DNA of 58,243 nucleotides from Actinomycetes bacterium. GTDB taxonomy: Bacteria > Actinomycetota > Actinomycetes > Propionibacteriales > Propionibacteriaceae. The notes under the pieces are model-generated. The model was not told the origin of the DNA. It saw only the letters and a list, made by a program, of their open reading frames with translations, and made no database searches. The stretch spans positions 1 through 58,243 of the forward strand of contig JAEZVO010000019.1 of the NCBI GenBank assembly GCA_023443125.1, read 5' to 3'. This document shows positions 43,751 through 53,084 of this stretch, piece after piece (the first letter of the stretch is position 1; each line of letters begins with the position of its first letter). The position numbers and the translations under genes are program-made.

Positions 43751-44992
43751 TCACGAGCGGATTTGCCCTGATCCTTCGACGATGTACTTCGTCGAAGTCA
43801 TCTCCGGCAGCGCCATCGGCCCGCGTGCGTGCAGTTTCTGCGTCGAGATACCAATTTCGGCGCCGAACCCGAACTCGCCTCCGTCGACGAATCGGCTCGA
43901 CGCATTCACCAACACCGCAGCCGCATCAACGCCACCGACGAAGGCCGCGATTGCGCGTCGAGATTCAGAAACGATCGTCTCGGAATGGCCCGTGGTGTGC
44001 TGACGGATGTGTTCGACGGCCTCGTCGACGCCGCCTACCACCTTCACCGCGATGTCGAGCGCGAGATACTCGGTGTCGAAATCCTCTGCTGTGGCGGGCA
44101 CGACGTCGGCAGAGTATCGACGCACCTCCTCACCGCCGTGCACCGTGACGCCGGCATCGGCCAGTGCCGCAAGCGCGGTGGGGAGGAACTCGTCGGCGAT
44201 GTCCGCGTGGACAAGCAGCGTCTCGACGGCATTGCAGACGCTGGGGCGTTGGGTCTTGGCGTTGAGGAGGATCTCGAGCGCCATGTCTTGGTCGGCTGCA
44301 GCATCGACGTAGAGGTGGCAGTTGCCCGTTCCGGTTGCGATGACGGGCACCGTCGCACCCTCAACGACGGCGTTGATGAGGCCAGCTCCCCCGCGCGGAA
44401 TAAGCACGTCGACGATGCCTCGCGCCGTCATCATCTCCGACGTGATCTCGCGGCCGCCTTCGACGAGGTGGGCGGCGTCGGGGTCCATCCCGGCGCGCTC
44501 GAGCCCTCGTCGCAGCGCGGCGAGGGTGGCTCGGTTGGACTCAAGCGCCGAGCTGGACCCGCGCAGCAGGCAGGCATTGCCGGACTTGAGCGCGATCCCG
44601 GCGGCGTCGGCGGTGACGTTGGGGCGGGCCTCGTAGATGATGCCGAGCACGCCGAACGGCACGCGCACCTGCCGCACGGACACCCCGTTGGGCAGCCTCC
44701 AGCCGCGGACGACGTCGCCCACGGGATCGGGCAGGGCGGCGAGGTCACGCAGCCCCTCGGCCATGGCCTCGAGCCGGTCGTCGGTGAGCGTCAGCCGGTC
44801 CACGAGCGACGACTCGGTGCCGACCTCGACGGCGCGCGCCACGTCGCGAGCGTTGGCCTCGAGCACGCTGGCACGGTCCTCCAGGAGTGCATCGGCCATG
44901 GCGTGCAGCGCACGGTCCTTCTCGGCCCTGCCTGCGGTGGCGAGGGCATGGCTGGCTCTGCGGGCGGCGACGGCTTGGTCCACGAAGGTCAT
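43751..44992 (-). CDS. proA: glutamate-5-semialdehyde dehydrogenase (gamma-glutamyl phosphate reductase)
   Basis: The 413-residue enzyme performs the second step of proline synthesis. VPFGVLGIIYEARPNVTADAA, LLRGSSSALESN, and the catalytic cysteine region TQRPSVCNAVETLL are all present. It is in the same direction as proB, but separated from it by the GC-rich transporter block. The N-terminal half (near 44992) is visibly richer in GC than the C-terminal half. Confidence 0.95.
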   Translation of the reverse strand: MTFVDQAVAARRASHALATAGRAEKDRALHAMADALLEDRASVLEANARDVARAVEVGTESSLVDRLTLTDDRLEAMAEGLRDLAALPDPVGDVVRGWRLPNGVSVRQVRVPFGVLGIIYEARPNVTADAAGIALKSGNACLLRGSSSALESNRATLAALRRGLERAGMDPDAAHLVEGGREITSEMMTARGIVDVLIPRGGAGLINAVVEGATVPVIATGTGNCHLYVDAAADQDMALEILLNAKTQRPSVCNAVETLLVHADIADEFLPTALAALADAGVTVHGGEEVRRYSADVVPATAEDFDTEYLALDIAVKVVGGVDEAVEHIRQHTTGHSETIVSESRRAIAAFVGGVDAAAVLVNASSRFVDGGEFGFGAEIGISTQKLHARGPMALPEMTSTKYIVEGSGQIRS

Positions 44993-45021
44993 GCCGCCAT
45001 CCTAGGCGGCACTGCCGAAGG

Positions 45022-45642
45022 TCAGGCGGCGGTCCGCACTGCGACGGTGGGCATCGCGCGCACCAGTGCCGCGCGCCGGTACACGTAGTACGCCAGCACG
45101 ACCGAGCAGACCGCCAGCTGGGCGGCGGAGGAGCACCGCAGCGCCCACTCGACGACCAGCACGCTGTAGACGAGCCAGAGCGCGTTGGCGGTCACGTTGA
45201 GCAGGAGGCACTCCTTGGACACGCCGTGCAGGTCCGAGGTGCGCACCATGGTGCGGAGCTGGAGCACCTGCCCGAGCACGGGGGCGGCGACGGTGGCCCC
45301 GAACACGGCCGGCCCGAAGGCGAGATCGAAGAGGATGAAGACCGCCGAGCCCAGCAGCGGGAGGAGCATCGTCGTGTCCGTCCGCAGGTGCTCGTTGTGG
45401 CACACGAGCGCGAGGATGCCGAGCTGGAAGACCAGCAGCACGAGTGTCGGCCAGGCGAGCGCCGGGGAGTCGATCCAGAAGCCGTGGAAGACCCACGCGG
45501 TGGCGCTGCAGATACTGAGCTGCCACAGCCGGGTGGAGACACCGGTGGTGACCCGGGTACGCCAGATCTTCACGAGTTGGGGTAGTGCGGTGGCCATGCC
45601 GAAGCCCGCTGCGAGCCACGAGATGAGCCCGACGATGTCCAT
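45022..45642 (-). CDS. PQ-loop repeat membrane protein (SemiSWEET-like)
   Basis: The 206-residue protein has about seven short helices and two PQ-loop-type repeats: ATALPQLVKIWRTRVTTGVS near the N-terminus, and APVLGQVLQLRTMVRTSDLHGVS in the centre, where PQ is changed to GQ. PQ-loop proteins move sugars or amino acids; the substrate here is unknown. It is divergent from the MFS gene, with a 210-nt gap that shows no striking feature. Confidence 0.8.
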   Translation of the reverse strand: MDIVGLISWLAAGFGMATALPQLVKIWRTRVTTGVSTRLWQLSICSATAWVFHGFWIDSPALAWPTLVLLVFQLGILALVCHNEHLRTDTTMLLPLLGSAVFILFDLAFGPAVFGATVAAPVLGQVLQLRTMVRTSDLHGVSKECLLLNVTANALWLVYSVLVVEWALRCSSAAQLAVCSVVLAYYVYRRAALVRAMPTVAVRTAA

Positions 45643-45852
45643 CTTTCACGCGTCCTGGAGGAGAAGAGAAACGCTGGTTGTCGAGAGCACAGTAGACCCT
45701 CCCGAACGGGCGAGCAAACCAGGGCGACCGACGCTGCAAACGCCCTTGTCGAACACCTCATATCGCACGCTTGAACGTTTCCCGCCGAGGCCTTTCCGGA
45801 GGGGTTCGGTGAACCCCGCGATAGGCTTGCCCCGACCCTCTCGGAAGGCCCC

Positions 45853-47037
45853 ATGCTCCGCCTCATCTTCTGGCCCGTGCTCGCCCCCTCGTTCCTGTTC
45901 GGGGTGGGTGCCGGCGCGGTGATGCCGATCCAGGTGTTGGCGGCCCTCCAGCTCGGTGCGAGCGAGGCGCTGGCGAGTGCGCTGGTGGCCATCGCCGGAG
46001 TGGTCTCGTTGCTGTCCACGGTGCCGGTCGGCGCGACGATCGACAGCCTGGGCGACCGCAGGACGATGACCTGGGCGACGGCCCTGGCCGGCGTGCTCTT
46101 CGGTCTCACCGCCCTCACCCTCGCGTTCCCCGGGGCGTGGTCGCTCCCGGCCTTCATCGCGGCGATCGTGCTGCGCGCCCCCGCCGTCGTCGCATGGAAT
46201 CTCGCGCGGCAGGCCGTCGTCGCGGAGGCGCTCCCCGCCCACCAGCGCGGCAAGGCCATGACGGCGCTCGGCGGCGCCATGCGTGCCGGAGCGCTCGTCG
46301 GGCCCCTGTGCGGCGCCGGGCTGCTCGTGGCACTCCCTCTCTGGTCCGTGTTCGTGTTCGCCGTGGCCACGGCGGCGGTGGCCACCGGGCTCCTGTACGT
46401 CCCCCGCCTCAACGCCACCTTCGACGAGACCACCCAGCGTGCGAAGGCGTCGCGGACCGACGAGGAGCTGGCGCTCGGGGTGCGGTGGAAAGCGGCCTGG
46501 TTCGCCGGCATCGCCATCACAGCCCTCGGCGTCGCGCGCGTCTCCCAGCCCGTGCTCGTGGCGCTCTGGGGCACGCACCTGGGCTGGTCCGAGGCACAGA
46601 TCTCCCTGATGGTGGCCGTCGGCGCCGCCATCGAGATGCTGCTCATGGTGCCGGGTGGCTACCTGAAGGACCGGATCGGCCGCTCCCCCATCCTCGCCAT
46701 CTGCCTCGCCGTCTACGGCGCCGGCTTCGTCCTCGCGCCACTGGCCCCCACCGGCGCGGGATTCATCGTCGCCGTGGCGGTGATGAGCGTCGGCAACGGG
46801 CTGGGCGCCGGCATCAACATGACCATCGGCGCCGACCTCAGCCCCGCGGTGGGGCGTGCGAGGTTCCTCAGCAAGTGGGCGATGTTCTCCCAGGCGGCCA
46901 CCGTCGGCGGCCCGCTGGCGGTCTCTGGGGTGCTCCTCGTGGCGTCGCTGCCCGTCGCCATGACGACGATCGGGTCGGTGGCCGCCCTGGGCGCGGCGTG
47001 GACCGTGCTCACGCGGAGGGTGACGAGACTTCCCTGA
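45853..47037 (+). CDS. MFS transporter
   Basis: The 394-residue protein has about twelve hydrophobic helices and the loop motif GATIDSLGDRRTMT after TM2 (DRxGRR-like), repeated as GYLKDRIGRSP in the second half. This is the 12-TM major facilitator layout, probably an efflux pump. Codons are strongly G/C-ending. Its last 29 nt overlap the convergent DUF624 gene. Confidence 0.85.
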   Translation: MLRLIFWPVLAPSFLFGVGAGAVMPIQVLAALQLGASEALASALVAIAGVVSLLSTVPVGATIDSLGDRRTMTWATALAGVLFGLTALTLAFPGAWSLPAFIAAIVLRAPAVVAWNLARQAVVAEALPAHQRGKAMTALGGAMRAGALVGPLCGAGLLVALPLWSVFVFAVATAAVATGLLYVPRLNATFDETTQRAKASRTDEELALGVRWKAAWFAGIAITALGVARVSQPVLVALWGTHLGWSEAQISLMVAVGAAIEMLLMVPGGYLKDRIGRSPILAICLAVYGAGFVLAPLAPTGAGFIVAVAVMSVGNGLGAGINMTIGADLSPAVGRARFLSKWAMFSQAATVGGPLAVSGVLLVASLPVAMTTIGSVAALGAAWTVLTRRVTRLP

Positions 47038-47638
47038 GCGGTCGGTCCAGCAGCAGGTCCTGGAGGTACGCCACCAGCGCGAACCCCACGACAACCATGA
47101 CGAATACGAGTATCCCGAGCCATTGTGGCCGCAGCAGCAGGACCGCGACTGGCGCGGCCGACAGGAGCAGGCACAGTGCCGTCCGCGGCAGCCGCGCGAT
47201 CGCCAGGCGTCCGGCGAGCCCGAACACCCGCCGCAGCCCGTGGCCCTCCGCCAGCAGCGGGAAGGCCCACACCGACCACAGCGCGACGACGAGCATCCCC
47301 GTCACCGTGAGCGCCTGCACCATGAGCGACGCCCAGCCGCCGCCCATCGCCCCGATCACCCGGTACTCCCACACCAGCAGCACGCCGAGCGCGACGACGC
47401 CCACCCAGGCCACCGTCGCCCCCTTCCAGTGCCGTGTGAAGTGCCGCAGGAACGTGGCCGCGGGGCGGGCCCCCTCCTCCCGGGCCACTTCGAGCAGGGT
47501 GCCGTGCGCTGCCGTCCAGGCCGCCCCGAAGGTGACCACCGGCAGGGAGGTGACGACGAGCAGCAGGTTGACGATGACGGCGTCGGTGAACGTGGCGAGC
47601 CCGTCGAGCAGGCCGGTGCGCGGTCGTGCGTCGCTCAT
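47009..47638 (-). CDS. DUF624 (YesL-like) membrane protein
   Basis: The 209-residue protein has about five helices and SLPVVTFGAAWTAAHGTLLEVAREEG near the N-terminus, typical of the DUF624/YesL family found with carbohydrate ABC transporters. Its biochemical role is not established. It is translationally coupled to the LacI gene (ATGA overlap 47635-47638), so it is the last gene of the sugar operon. Confidence 0.85.
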   Translation of the reverse strand: MSDARPRTGLLDGLATFTDAVIVNLLLVVTSLPVVTFGAAWTAAHGTLLEVAREEGARPAATFLRHFTRHWKGATVAWVGVVALGVLLVWEYRVIGAMGGGWASLMVQALTVTGMLVVALWSVWAFPLLAEGHGLRRVFGLAGRLAIARLPRTALCLLLSAAPVAVLLLRPQWLGILVFVMVVVGFALVAYLQDLLLDRPLREVSSPSA

Positions 47639-48669
47639 CGGCTGCCGAGTGAGTCGCGGACCAGCAGCTCGCCGGGGAACACCACGTGCTGTCGCGGCCG
47701 GCCGTCCTCGATCTGGCCGAGCAGCACGTCGCAGGTGGCCTCGACGAAGCGGTCCAGCGGCTGCCGCACCGTCGCGAGCTCGGGGTGCACCCAGCTCGAC
47801 TGCTCGATGCCGTCGAAGCCGACGACCGAGAAGTCCTCGGGGATCCGCAGACCGCGCTCGAGGATGGCCTTGTGCGCGCCGAGCGCGATGGTGTCGGACG
47901 CCGCGCAGATCGCGGTGACGTCGGTGCCGCCGTCGATGAGCTCGCCGGTCAGTGCGTGGCCGTAGCCGAACGTGTAGTAGGAGTCCTGGTCGGCCTCCGC
48001 GAAGAGTTGCAGGTCGGGCCCGCAGTCGAGGCCGTGCTCGGTCATGACGTCGATGAACGCCCGCAGCCGCACGGCACCCGAGGAATGCTCCCCCGGCGGC
48101 ATGCCGATGTACGCGATCCGACGGTGGCCCCGATCGATGAGCGCCTCCACCTGGAGCCGTACGGACTGCTGCTCATCCACGCGTACGGAGCTGTACGTGG
48201 CGGGCTCGATGACGTCCAGCTCGGGGGTGGTGCACAGCACGAAGGGCACCCGGAGCCGTTCGAGATCGGCGGGCAGCGGATCGATCACGCCGCCGAGGAG
48301 CACGAGGCCAGCCGGCTTGTCGTTGCGCATCACCCTGCGCGCCACCTCGTACTCGTCCTCCGCGTTCGAGGCGCGGGCGGTCTCGAGCATGAACCCCCGC
48401 TCCCGGAGCGCCTCGGCGAGCTGGTCCACGAGCACCTGGAACATGGGGTTGGTGGGACCCTTGACCACGGCGATGACGACCTTGCGGTTGGTCTTCACCT
48501 TCAGGTTGCGCGCATGGGGGTTGGGGGTGAACTGCAGCTCCTCGGCGACGGCGAGGATGCGCGCGCGGGTGGCCTCGGAGAGCCCTGGCTGCCCGTTCAA
48601 CGCCCGGGACACCGACGTCATGCCGACGCCGGCCTCCCGGGCGATGTCCTTGATGGTGACCAGGGGCAC
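47635..48669 (-). CDS. LacI-family transcriptional regulator
   Basis: The 344-residue repressor has the helix-turn-helix and hinge TIKDIAREAGVGMTSVSRAL near residue 4, then a periplasmic-binding-like effector domain. GTG 48669 (VPLVTIKD) starts 6 nt after the permease stop; the long upstream open frame merely shadows the permease. It lies inside the sugar ABC operon, which carries three LacI-type operators at its promoter, so local repression is likely. Confidence 0.92.
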   Translation of the reverse strand: MPLVTIKDIAREAGVGMTSVSRALNGQPGLSEATRARILAVAEELQFTPNPHARNLKVKTNRKVVIAVVKGPTNPMFQVLVDQLAEALRERGFMLETARASNAEDEYEVARRVMRNDKPAGLVLLGGVIDPLPADLERLRVPFVLCTTPELDVIEPATYSSVRVDEQQSVRLQVEALIDRGHRRIAYIGMPPGEHSSGAVRLRAFIDVMTEHGLDCGPDLQLFAEADQDSYYTFGYGHALTGELIDGGTDVTAICAASDTIALGAHKAILERGLRIPEDFSVVGFDGIEQSSWVHPELATVRQPLDRFVEATCDVLLGQIEDGRPRQHVVFPGELLVRDSLGSR

Positions 48670-48674
48670 GGGGG

Positions 48675-49529
48675 TCAGCCCTTCACCGATCCGGCGACGA
48701 CGCCCTCGATGATGTGCTTCTGGGCGAACATGTAGAACACGATGATCGGGATCACCGCGAGCACCAGCATCGCCATCATCGCGCCCATGTCGCGGTTGCC
48801 GTTGGAGCCGACGAACTGCTGGACCACCACGGGGATCGTCTTGAACTCCGTGGACAGGCCGATGACCAGGTACGGCAGCAGGTAGTCGTTCCAGATCCAC
48901 ATGGCGTTGAGGATCGCCACCGTGATGCTCACGGGCTTGAGGATCGGCCACACGATCTGGAAGTAGCTCTGTACCGGGTTGCAACCGTCGATGTGCGCAG
49001 CCTCCTCGATCTCCAGCGGGATGGACTTCACGAAGCCAGCGTAGATGAAGGTGGACAGCCCCGCGCCGAAGCCGAGGTACAGGACCACCATGCCCCACGG
49101 GTTCGACAGGTGCAGCATGTCCGCGAGCTTCACCGTCGGGAACATCACCATCTGGAACGGGATCACCATGGAGAACACCAGCAGGTAGTAGATCAGCGAC
49201 GTCCACCACGTCTTCACGCGCGTGATGTAGTAGGCGAGCATCGCGCACAGGAAGACGATGACGACCACGGAGGCCACGGTGATGAAGAACGACCAGCCGA
49301 TGGCGCCGAGGAAGCCCTGCTTCTCGAGCCCGGTGACGTAGTTGGCGAAGCCGGCCCACATGTCCCCCGTCGGGATCGCGAACGGATCCGAGGAGATGGA
49401 GAACTTGTGCTTGAACGAGTTCAGCGCGATGAATCCGATCGGGCCAAGGAACACCCCGACGAGCGCCAGCAGCAGCACGTAGGTGAGTACCACGCCCACG
49501 GGGTTGCGCTTGATGGAGTGCTTGCTCAT
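48675..49529 (-). CDS. sugar ABC transporter permease (MalG-like)
   Basis: The 284-residue permease has six helices and the EAA loop EEAAHIDGCNPVQSYFQIVW. It pairs with the permease at 49526 (ATGA overlap). No ATPase gene is in the operon, so an external shared ATPase is inferred. Confidence 0.9.
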   Translation of the reverse strand: MSKHSIKRNPVGVVLTYVLLLALVGVFLGPIGFIALNSFKHKFSISSDPFAIPTGDMWAGFANYVTGLEKQGFLGAIGWSFFITVASVVVIVFLCAMLAYYITRVKTWWTSLIYYLLVFSMVIPFQMVMFPTVKLADMLHLSNPWGMVVLYLGFGAGLSTFIYAGFVKSIPLEIEEAAHIDGCNPVQSYFQIVWPILKPVSITVAILNAMWIWNDYLLPYLVIGLSTEFKTIPVVVQQFVGSNGNRDMGAMMAMLVLAVIPIIVFYMFAQKHIIEGVVAGSVKG

Positions 49530-50371
49530 GCCTCGACCTCCCTGCTCCTGGTGGCGCGCAGCTGGAGCAGCGCGATCACGACGACGACGATGACGAACAG
49601 GACTGCCTTGGCCTGGCCGACGCCCTCACGGCCGATCTGCGAGAACATCGTCTTGAAGATGTTGAGTGCCACCATCTGCGTCTTGTCGAGCGGGGCGCCG
49701 TCGGTGAGCGCCAGGTTCTGGTCGAACATCTTGAAGGCGCCCGAGAGCGTCAGGAACAGGCAGATCGTGATGGTGGGCATGATCATCGGGATGGTGACGT
49801 TGCGCAGCACCTGCCAGCGTCCGGCGCCGTCGATCTCGGCGGCCTCGGTGAGCTCCGGCGGGACGTTCTGGAGCCCGGCGATGTAGATGACCATCATGTA
49901 GCCCACCTGCTGCCAGTTGACCAGCACCACGAGGGCGACGTAGCCGTACTGCCAGTTGGCGACGAGCGTCGTGCCGTAGTTGGACAGGATGGCGTTGATG
50001 ATCGACTGCCACGTGTAGCCGAGCACGATGCCGCCGATGAGGTTCGGCATGAAGAAGATGGTGCGGAAGACGTTGGTGCCCCGCAGCTTCTGGGTCAGCA
50101 GCTTCGCGATGCCGAACGCGAAGAGGTTGACGGTGATCACCGAGGCGATGACGACGAGCAGCGTGAAGCTGAACGAGTTCAGGAAGTTGTCCTTGGGATC
50201 GACGGCGCGCGCGTAGTTCTTGAGGCCGACGAACTCGGCGTCGGTGATCGTCGTGAATTCGGCGAACGAGAGGTACAGACCGATGACGAACGGCGCGAGG
50301 AACGCGATGACGAACGCCACGGACGTGGGCAGCACGAACAGCGGGAAGTACTTCTTCAGCGTGCGCTCCAT
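49526..50371 (-). CDS. sugar ABC transporter permease (MalF-like)
   Basis: The 281-residue permease has six helices and the EAA loop TEAAEIDGAGRWQVLRNVTI. It starts 95 nt after the binding-protein stop. That gap contains small GC hairpins (for example CCCGA/TCGGG), a common way to keep binding-protein mRNA more abundant than permease mRNA. Confidence 0.9.
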   Translation of the reverse strand: MERTLKKYFPLFVLPTSVAFVIAFLAPFVIGLYLSFAEFTTITDAEFVGLKNYARAVDPKDNFLNSFSFTLLVVIASVITVNLFAFGIAKLLTQKLRGTNVFRTIFFMPNLIGGIVLGYTWQSIINAILSNYGTTLVANWQYGYVALVVLVNWQQVGYMMVIYIAGLQNVPPELTEAAEIDGAGRWQVLRNVTIPMIMPTITICLFLTLSGAFKMFDQNLALTDGAPLDKTQMVALNIFKTMFSQIGREGVGQAKAVLFVIVVVVIALLQLRATRSREVEA

Positions 50372-50466
50372 GACCTACCTTTCCTTCCGTGGGTGCGGAA
50401 CCACCGGCCGTGGGGCCGGGGGCGAGCCGTCGTCGGCGCGTCCCCGACCCCATCGGGTGGTGCCGG

Positions 50467-51804
50467 TCAGTTGAGGGCGGCCTTCTCGGCGGCCCAGGTC
50501 TCGTTGACCTGCGCGACGACGTCATCCCAGGTCATGTTGCCCGAGGCGTACTGGGCGAGCATCTGGGCGTAGTCGTCCTTGAACTTCGAGGACGGGAAGG
50601 TGGTGAAGTCCCACGAGACGGGCTTCAGGTCCGAGGTCATGTAGCGGGCGATCTCCTTGGCCAGCGGATCCTGCGGAGCCGAATCGCCGAAGGACTTGAA
50701 GGGAGCGATGAAGCCGAGCTCCTCGGTCACGATCTTCTTGCCCTCGTCGGAGGAGAACAGCCAGTTCACGAAGTCGATGGTGGCCTGCTGGTTGGCCTCG
50801 GAAGCCTTCTTGTTCACCGACATGAAGGCCTCGGTGCCGATGGCGATGCCCATCTGCTCCTCGTCCGGGTAACCGCCGTAGATGGGGAGGAACTTGATGT
50901 CGTCCTCGCTGACGGTGTTGCCCTCGACGTCCTTGATCTGGCTCCAGGCCCAGTTGCCGTTCTGGACCATGGCGGCCTTGCCGGTGGCGAACTCGGCCAT
51001 GGAGTCGGTGACGGTCTTCGACGGGGTCAGCGCCCGCTCGACGGTGGAGTCGTCGAGGTAGAGGTCGAAGGTGTTCTGGAACTCCTTGTTGTAGGTGAAG
51101 GCGAGCTCCTCCTTGTCGGTGACACCGTCCGCGACGTACTCGAAGTGCACCGGCAGGTTCATGAGGTGGGTCTGCCAACGCCAGGCCTCACCAGTGGCCA
51201 GCGAGGTGGACGCGAACACGCCGTCGATGCCCAGCTTGGCCTTCTTGGCCTGCATGTCGTCGGCGACTTCCTTCAGCTTGGCGAAGTTGTTGACCTCGTC
51301 CATCGAGGCGGCCTTGGCGCCGTCGGTGGCGAAGTACTTCTCCATGATGGCGTTGTTGTAGATGATGCCGTAGCCCTCGACGGCCAGCGGCACGCCGTAG
51401 ACCTTGCCGTCCTCGCCCTTGAGGGCGAGTGCCGGGTCGTTGAGGTCCTTCGCGAAGGCGGCGTCGGTCAGGTCGGCAGCGTAGGGCTCCCAGCTCTTGA
51501 GGCCGACGGGGCCGTTGATCTGGAACAACGTGGGGGCACCGGACTTGGTCATCTCCGACTTCAGGGTCTGCTCGTACGTACCGGAGGCGGCGGTCTGGAC
51601 CTTGACCTCGACGCCGGTCTCTTCGGTGTACTGCTTCGCGATGTTGTTGAAGGTCTCCTCGGACTCGGGCTTCCAGTTCAGGAAGTAGACCGAACCCTCG
51701 CCATCCTTCGCCCCGGAACCCTCGTCGTTGCCACAGGCTGCGAGCGAGCCGGCGGCGAGTGCAGCGGTGGCCAGGAGGGCCACGGTGCGCTTCATGTTCT
51801 TCAT
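50467..51804 (-). CDS. sugar ABC transporter substrate-binding lipoprotein
   Basis: The 445-residue protein has a lipoprotein signal (MKRTVALLATAALAAGSLAAC, lipobox LAAC) and an SBP_bac_1 body: LFQINGPVGLKSWEPYAADL, VPLAVEGYGIIYNN, AAMVQNGNWAWSQI. Such a layout suits oligosaccharide binding. ATG 51804 is preferred; the much longer upstream frame crosses the promoter and proB. It is first in a five-gene operon with two permeases, LacI and DUF624. Confidence 0.92.
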   Translation of the reverse strand: MKNMKRTVALLATAALAAGSLAACGNDEGSGAKDGEGSVYFLNWKPESEETFNNIAKQYTEETGVEVKVQTAASGTYEQTLKSEMTKSGAPTLFQINGPVGLKSWEPYAADLTDAAFAKDLNDPALALKGEDGKVYGVPLAVEGYGIIYNNAIMEKYFATDGAKAASMDEVNNFAKLKEVADDMQAKKAKLGIDGVFASTSLATGEAWRWQTHLMNLPVHFEYVADGVTDKEELAFTYNKEFQNTFDLYLDDSTVERALTPSKTVTDSMAEFATGKAAMVQNGNWAWSQIKDVEGNTVSEDDIKFLPIYGGYPDEEQMGIAIGTEAFMSVNKKASEANQQATIDFVNWLFSSDEGKKIVTEELGFIAPFKSFGDSAPQDPLAKEIARYMTSDLKPVSWDFTTFPSSKFKDDYAQMLAQYASGNMTWDDVVAQVNETWAAEKAALN

Positions 51805-51857
51805 TGGACACGTGCCTTTCTGACTTCTTCGTCCTCCCCAGCCGTGGGGCGAACGGA

Positions 51858-51952
51858 GGAACCGTTTCCCGGAAACGATTCCGTTGGCGGTGATCCTACC
51901 CCTCTTCGTAGTGGGGTGCCAGCCTGATTGGACACGATTCGGTAACGTTTCC
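51858..51952 (-). promoter_or_regulatory. promoter with three LacI-type operators
   Basis: GGAACCGTTTCC (51858-51869), GGAAACGATTCC (51871-51882) and GGTAACGTTTCC (51941-51952) each fit the LacI-family pattern GGAAxCGxTTCC with at most one broken pair. A minus-strand promoter CTGGCA (51917-51922), 18-bp spacer, TAGGAT (51893-51898) lies between the second and third sites. Repression by the LacI protein at 47635 is inferred from position. Confidence 0.8.
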
Positions 51953-51992
51953 GTCGTGCTGGCTTGGGAATCGATCGCGCCTTCGACGGCGG

Positions 51993-53084
51993 TCAGCGCA
52001 GGATCAGGAGATCCCGGTGGACGACGGGGCCGTGCATGCCCAGCGCGTCCTCCGAATCGTCCGAGCGGAGCGCGTCGCGCAGCTCGTGGGAGTCGTGCCC
52101 GGCGAACCCGCGCCCGACGGTGGCGCCGTCGGGGCCGATGATCTCGATGGGGTCGCCCTCCTCGAACGCGCCCTCCACCTGCGTCACCCCCACGGGCAGC
52201 AGGGAGGCGTGGCGCTCCGTGATGGCGCGCACCGCTCCCCCGTCGACGTGGACCCGGCCACGCGGCTGGGCGGCATACGCGAGCCACAGCAACCGTCGGG
52301 GACGACGCCTGCCCACGGGCGTGAAGAGGGTGCCCACCTCGTCGCCGCGGAGCGCCGCGGCCATGTGGTCGGCATGGGTGAGCACGACGGCCACCCCGGC
52401 GCTCGTGGCGATCTCCGCGGCCTGCAGCTTGGTGCGCATGCCACCCGTGCCCACCTTCGAGCCCACGCGGGAGGTGTCGACGTCGAGGGCCTGGATTTCC
52501 TCCACCCGATCGATGCGCTCGGCGCCCGGCGTGTCGGGGTGGGCGGTGTACAGGCCGTCGACGTCACTGAAGAGCACGAGCGCGTCGGCGCGCACCAGAT
52601 GGGCGATCAGCGCGGCGAGCCGGTCGTTGTCGCCGAAGCGGATCTCCTGCGTCGCGGTGGTGTCGTTCTCGTTGACGATGGGGATGACGCCGAGGCGGAA
52701 GAGCCGGGAGAAGGTGTTGAGCGCGTTGCGGTACGTCGTGGGGCTGAGCACGTCCTCCACGGTGAGCAGCAGCTGCGCGATGGTGATGCGGTGCGCGGCG
52801 AACGCGTCCGAGTAGTGCCGGATGAGGAGCCCCTGCCCCACGGCCGCGGCGGCCTGCTGGGTCTCCAGGTCCTTGGGCCGACGGCGCAGCCCCAGCGGGC
52901 GCAGGGCCGCGGCGATGGCGCCAGAGGTGACGAGCACCACCTTCTGGCCGGCCGCGTGCAGCGCCGCCAGGTCGGCGGCCAGCTCGCCGAGCCGGGCCGC
53001 GTCGAGGTGACCGTCGGCGGTGGTGAGCGAGGAGGAGCCGATCTTGACGACGATGCGCGACGCCTGGGCGATCTCAGTCCTCAT
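51993..53084 (-). CDS. proB: glutamate 5-kinase
   Basis: The 363-residue enzyme performs the first step of proline synthesis. It has an amino-acid-kinase domain (RIVVKIGSSSLTT, VLVTSGAIAAAL, PIVNENDTTAT, KVGTGGMRTKL) and a C-terminal PUA domain. ATG 53084 overlaps the obgE stop by 11 nt; a start at 53105 is less likely. proA, normally next, is displaced about 7 kb by the transporter block. Confidence 0.95.
   Translation of the reverse strand: MRTEIAQASRIVVKIGSSSLTTADGHLDAARLGELAADLAALHAAGQKVVLVTSGAIAAALRPLGLRRRPKDLETQQAAAAVGQGLLIRHYSDAFAAHRITIAQLLLTVEDVLSPTTYRNALNTFSRLFRLGVIPIVNENDTTATQEIRFGDNDRLAALIAHLVRADALVLFSDVDGLYTAHPDTPGAERIDRVEEIQALDVDTSRVGSKVGTGGMRTKLQAAEIATSAGVAVVLTHADHMAAALRGDEVGTLFTPVGRRRPRRLLWLAYAAQPRGRVHVDGGAVRAITERHASLLPVGVTQVEGAFEEGDPIEIIGPDGATVGRGFAGHDSHELRDALRSDDSEDALGMHGPVVHRDLLILR

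Noticed and set aside
46137..47918. 593-residue plus-strand open frame across the MFS, DUF624 and LacI genes
   Set aside because: It is an Arg/Pro/Ala-rich shadow frame crossing three real genes, without any domain.
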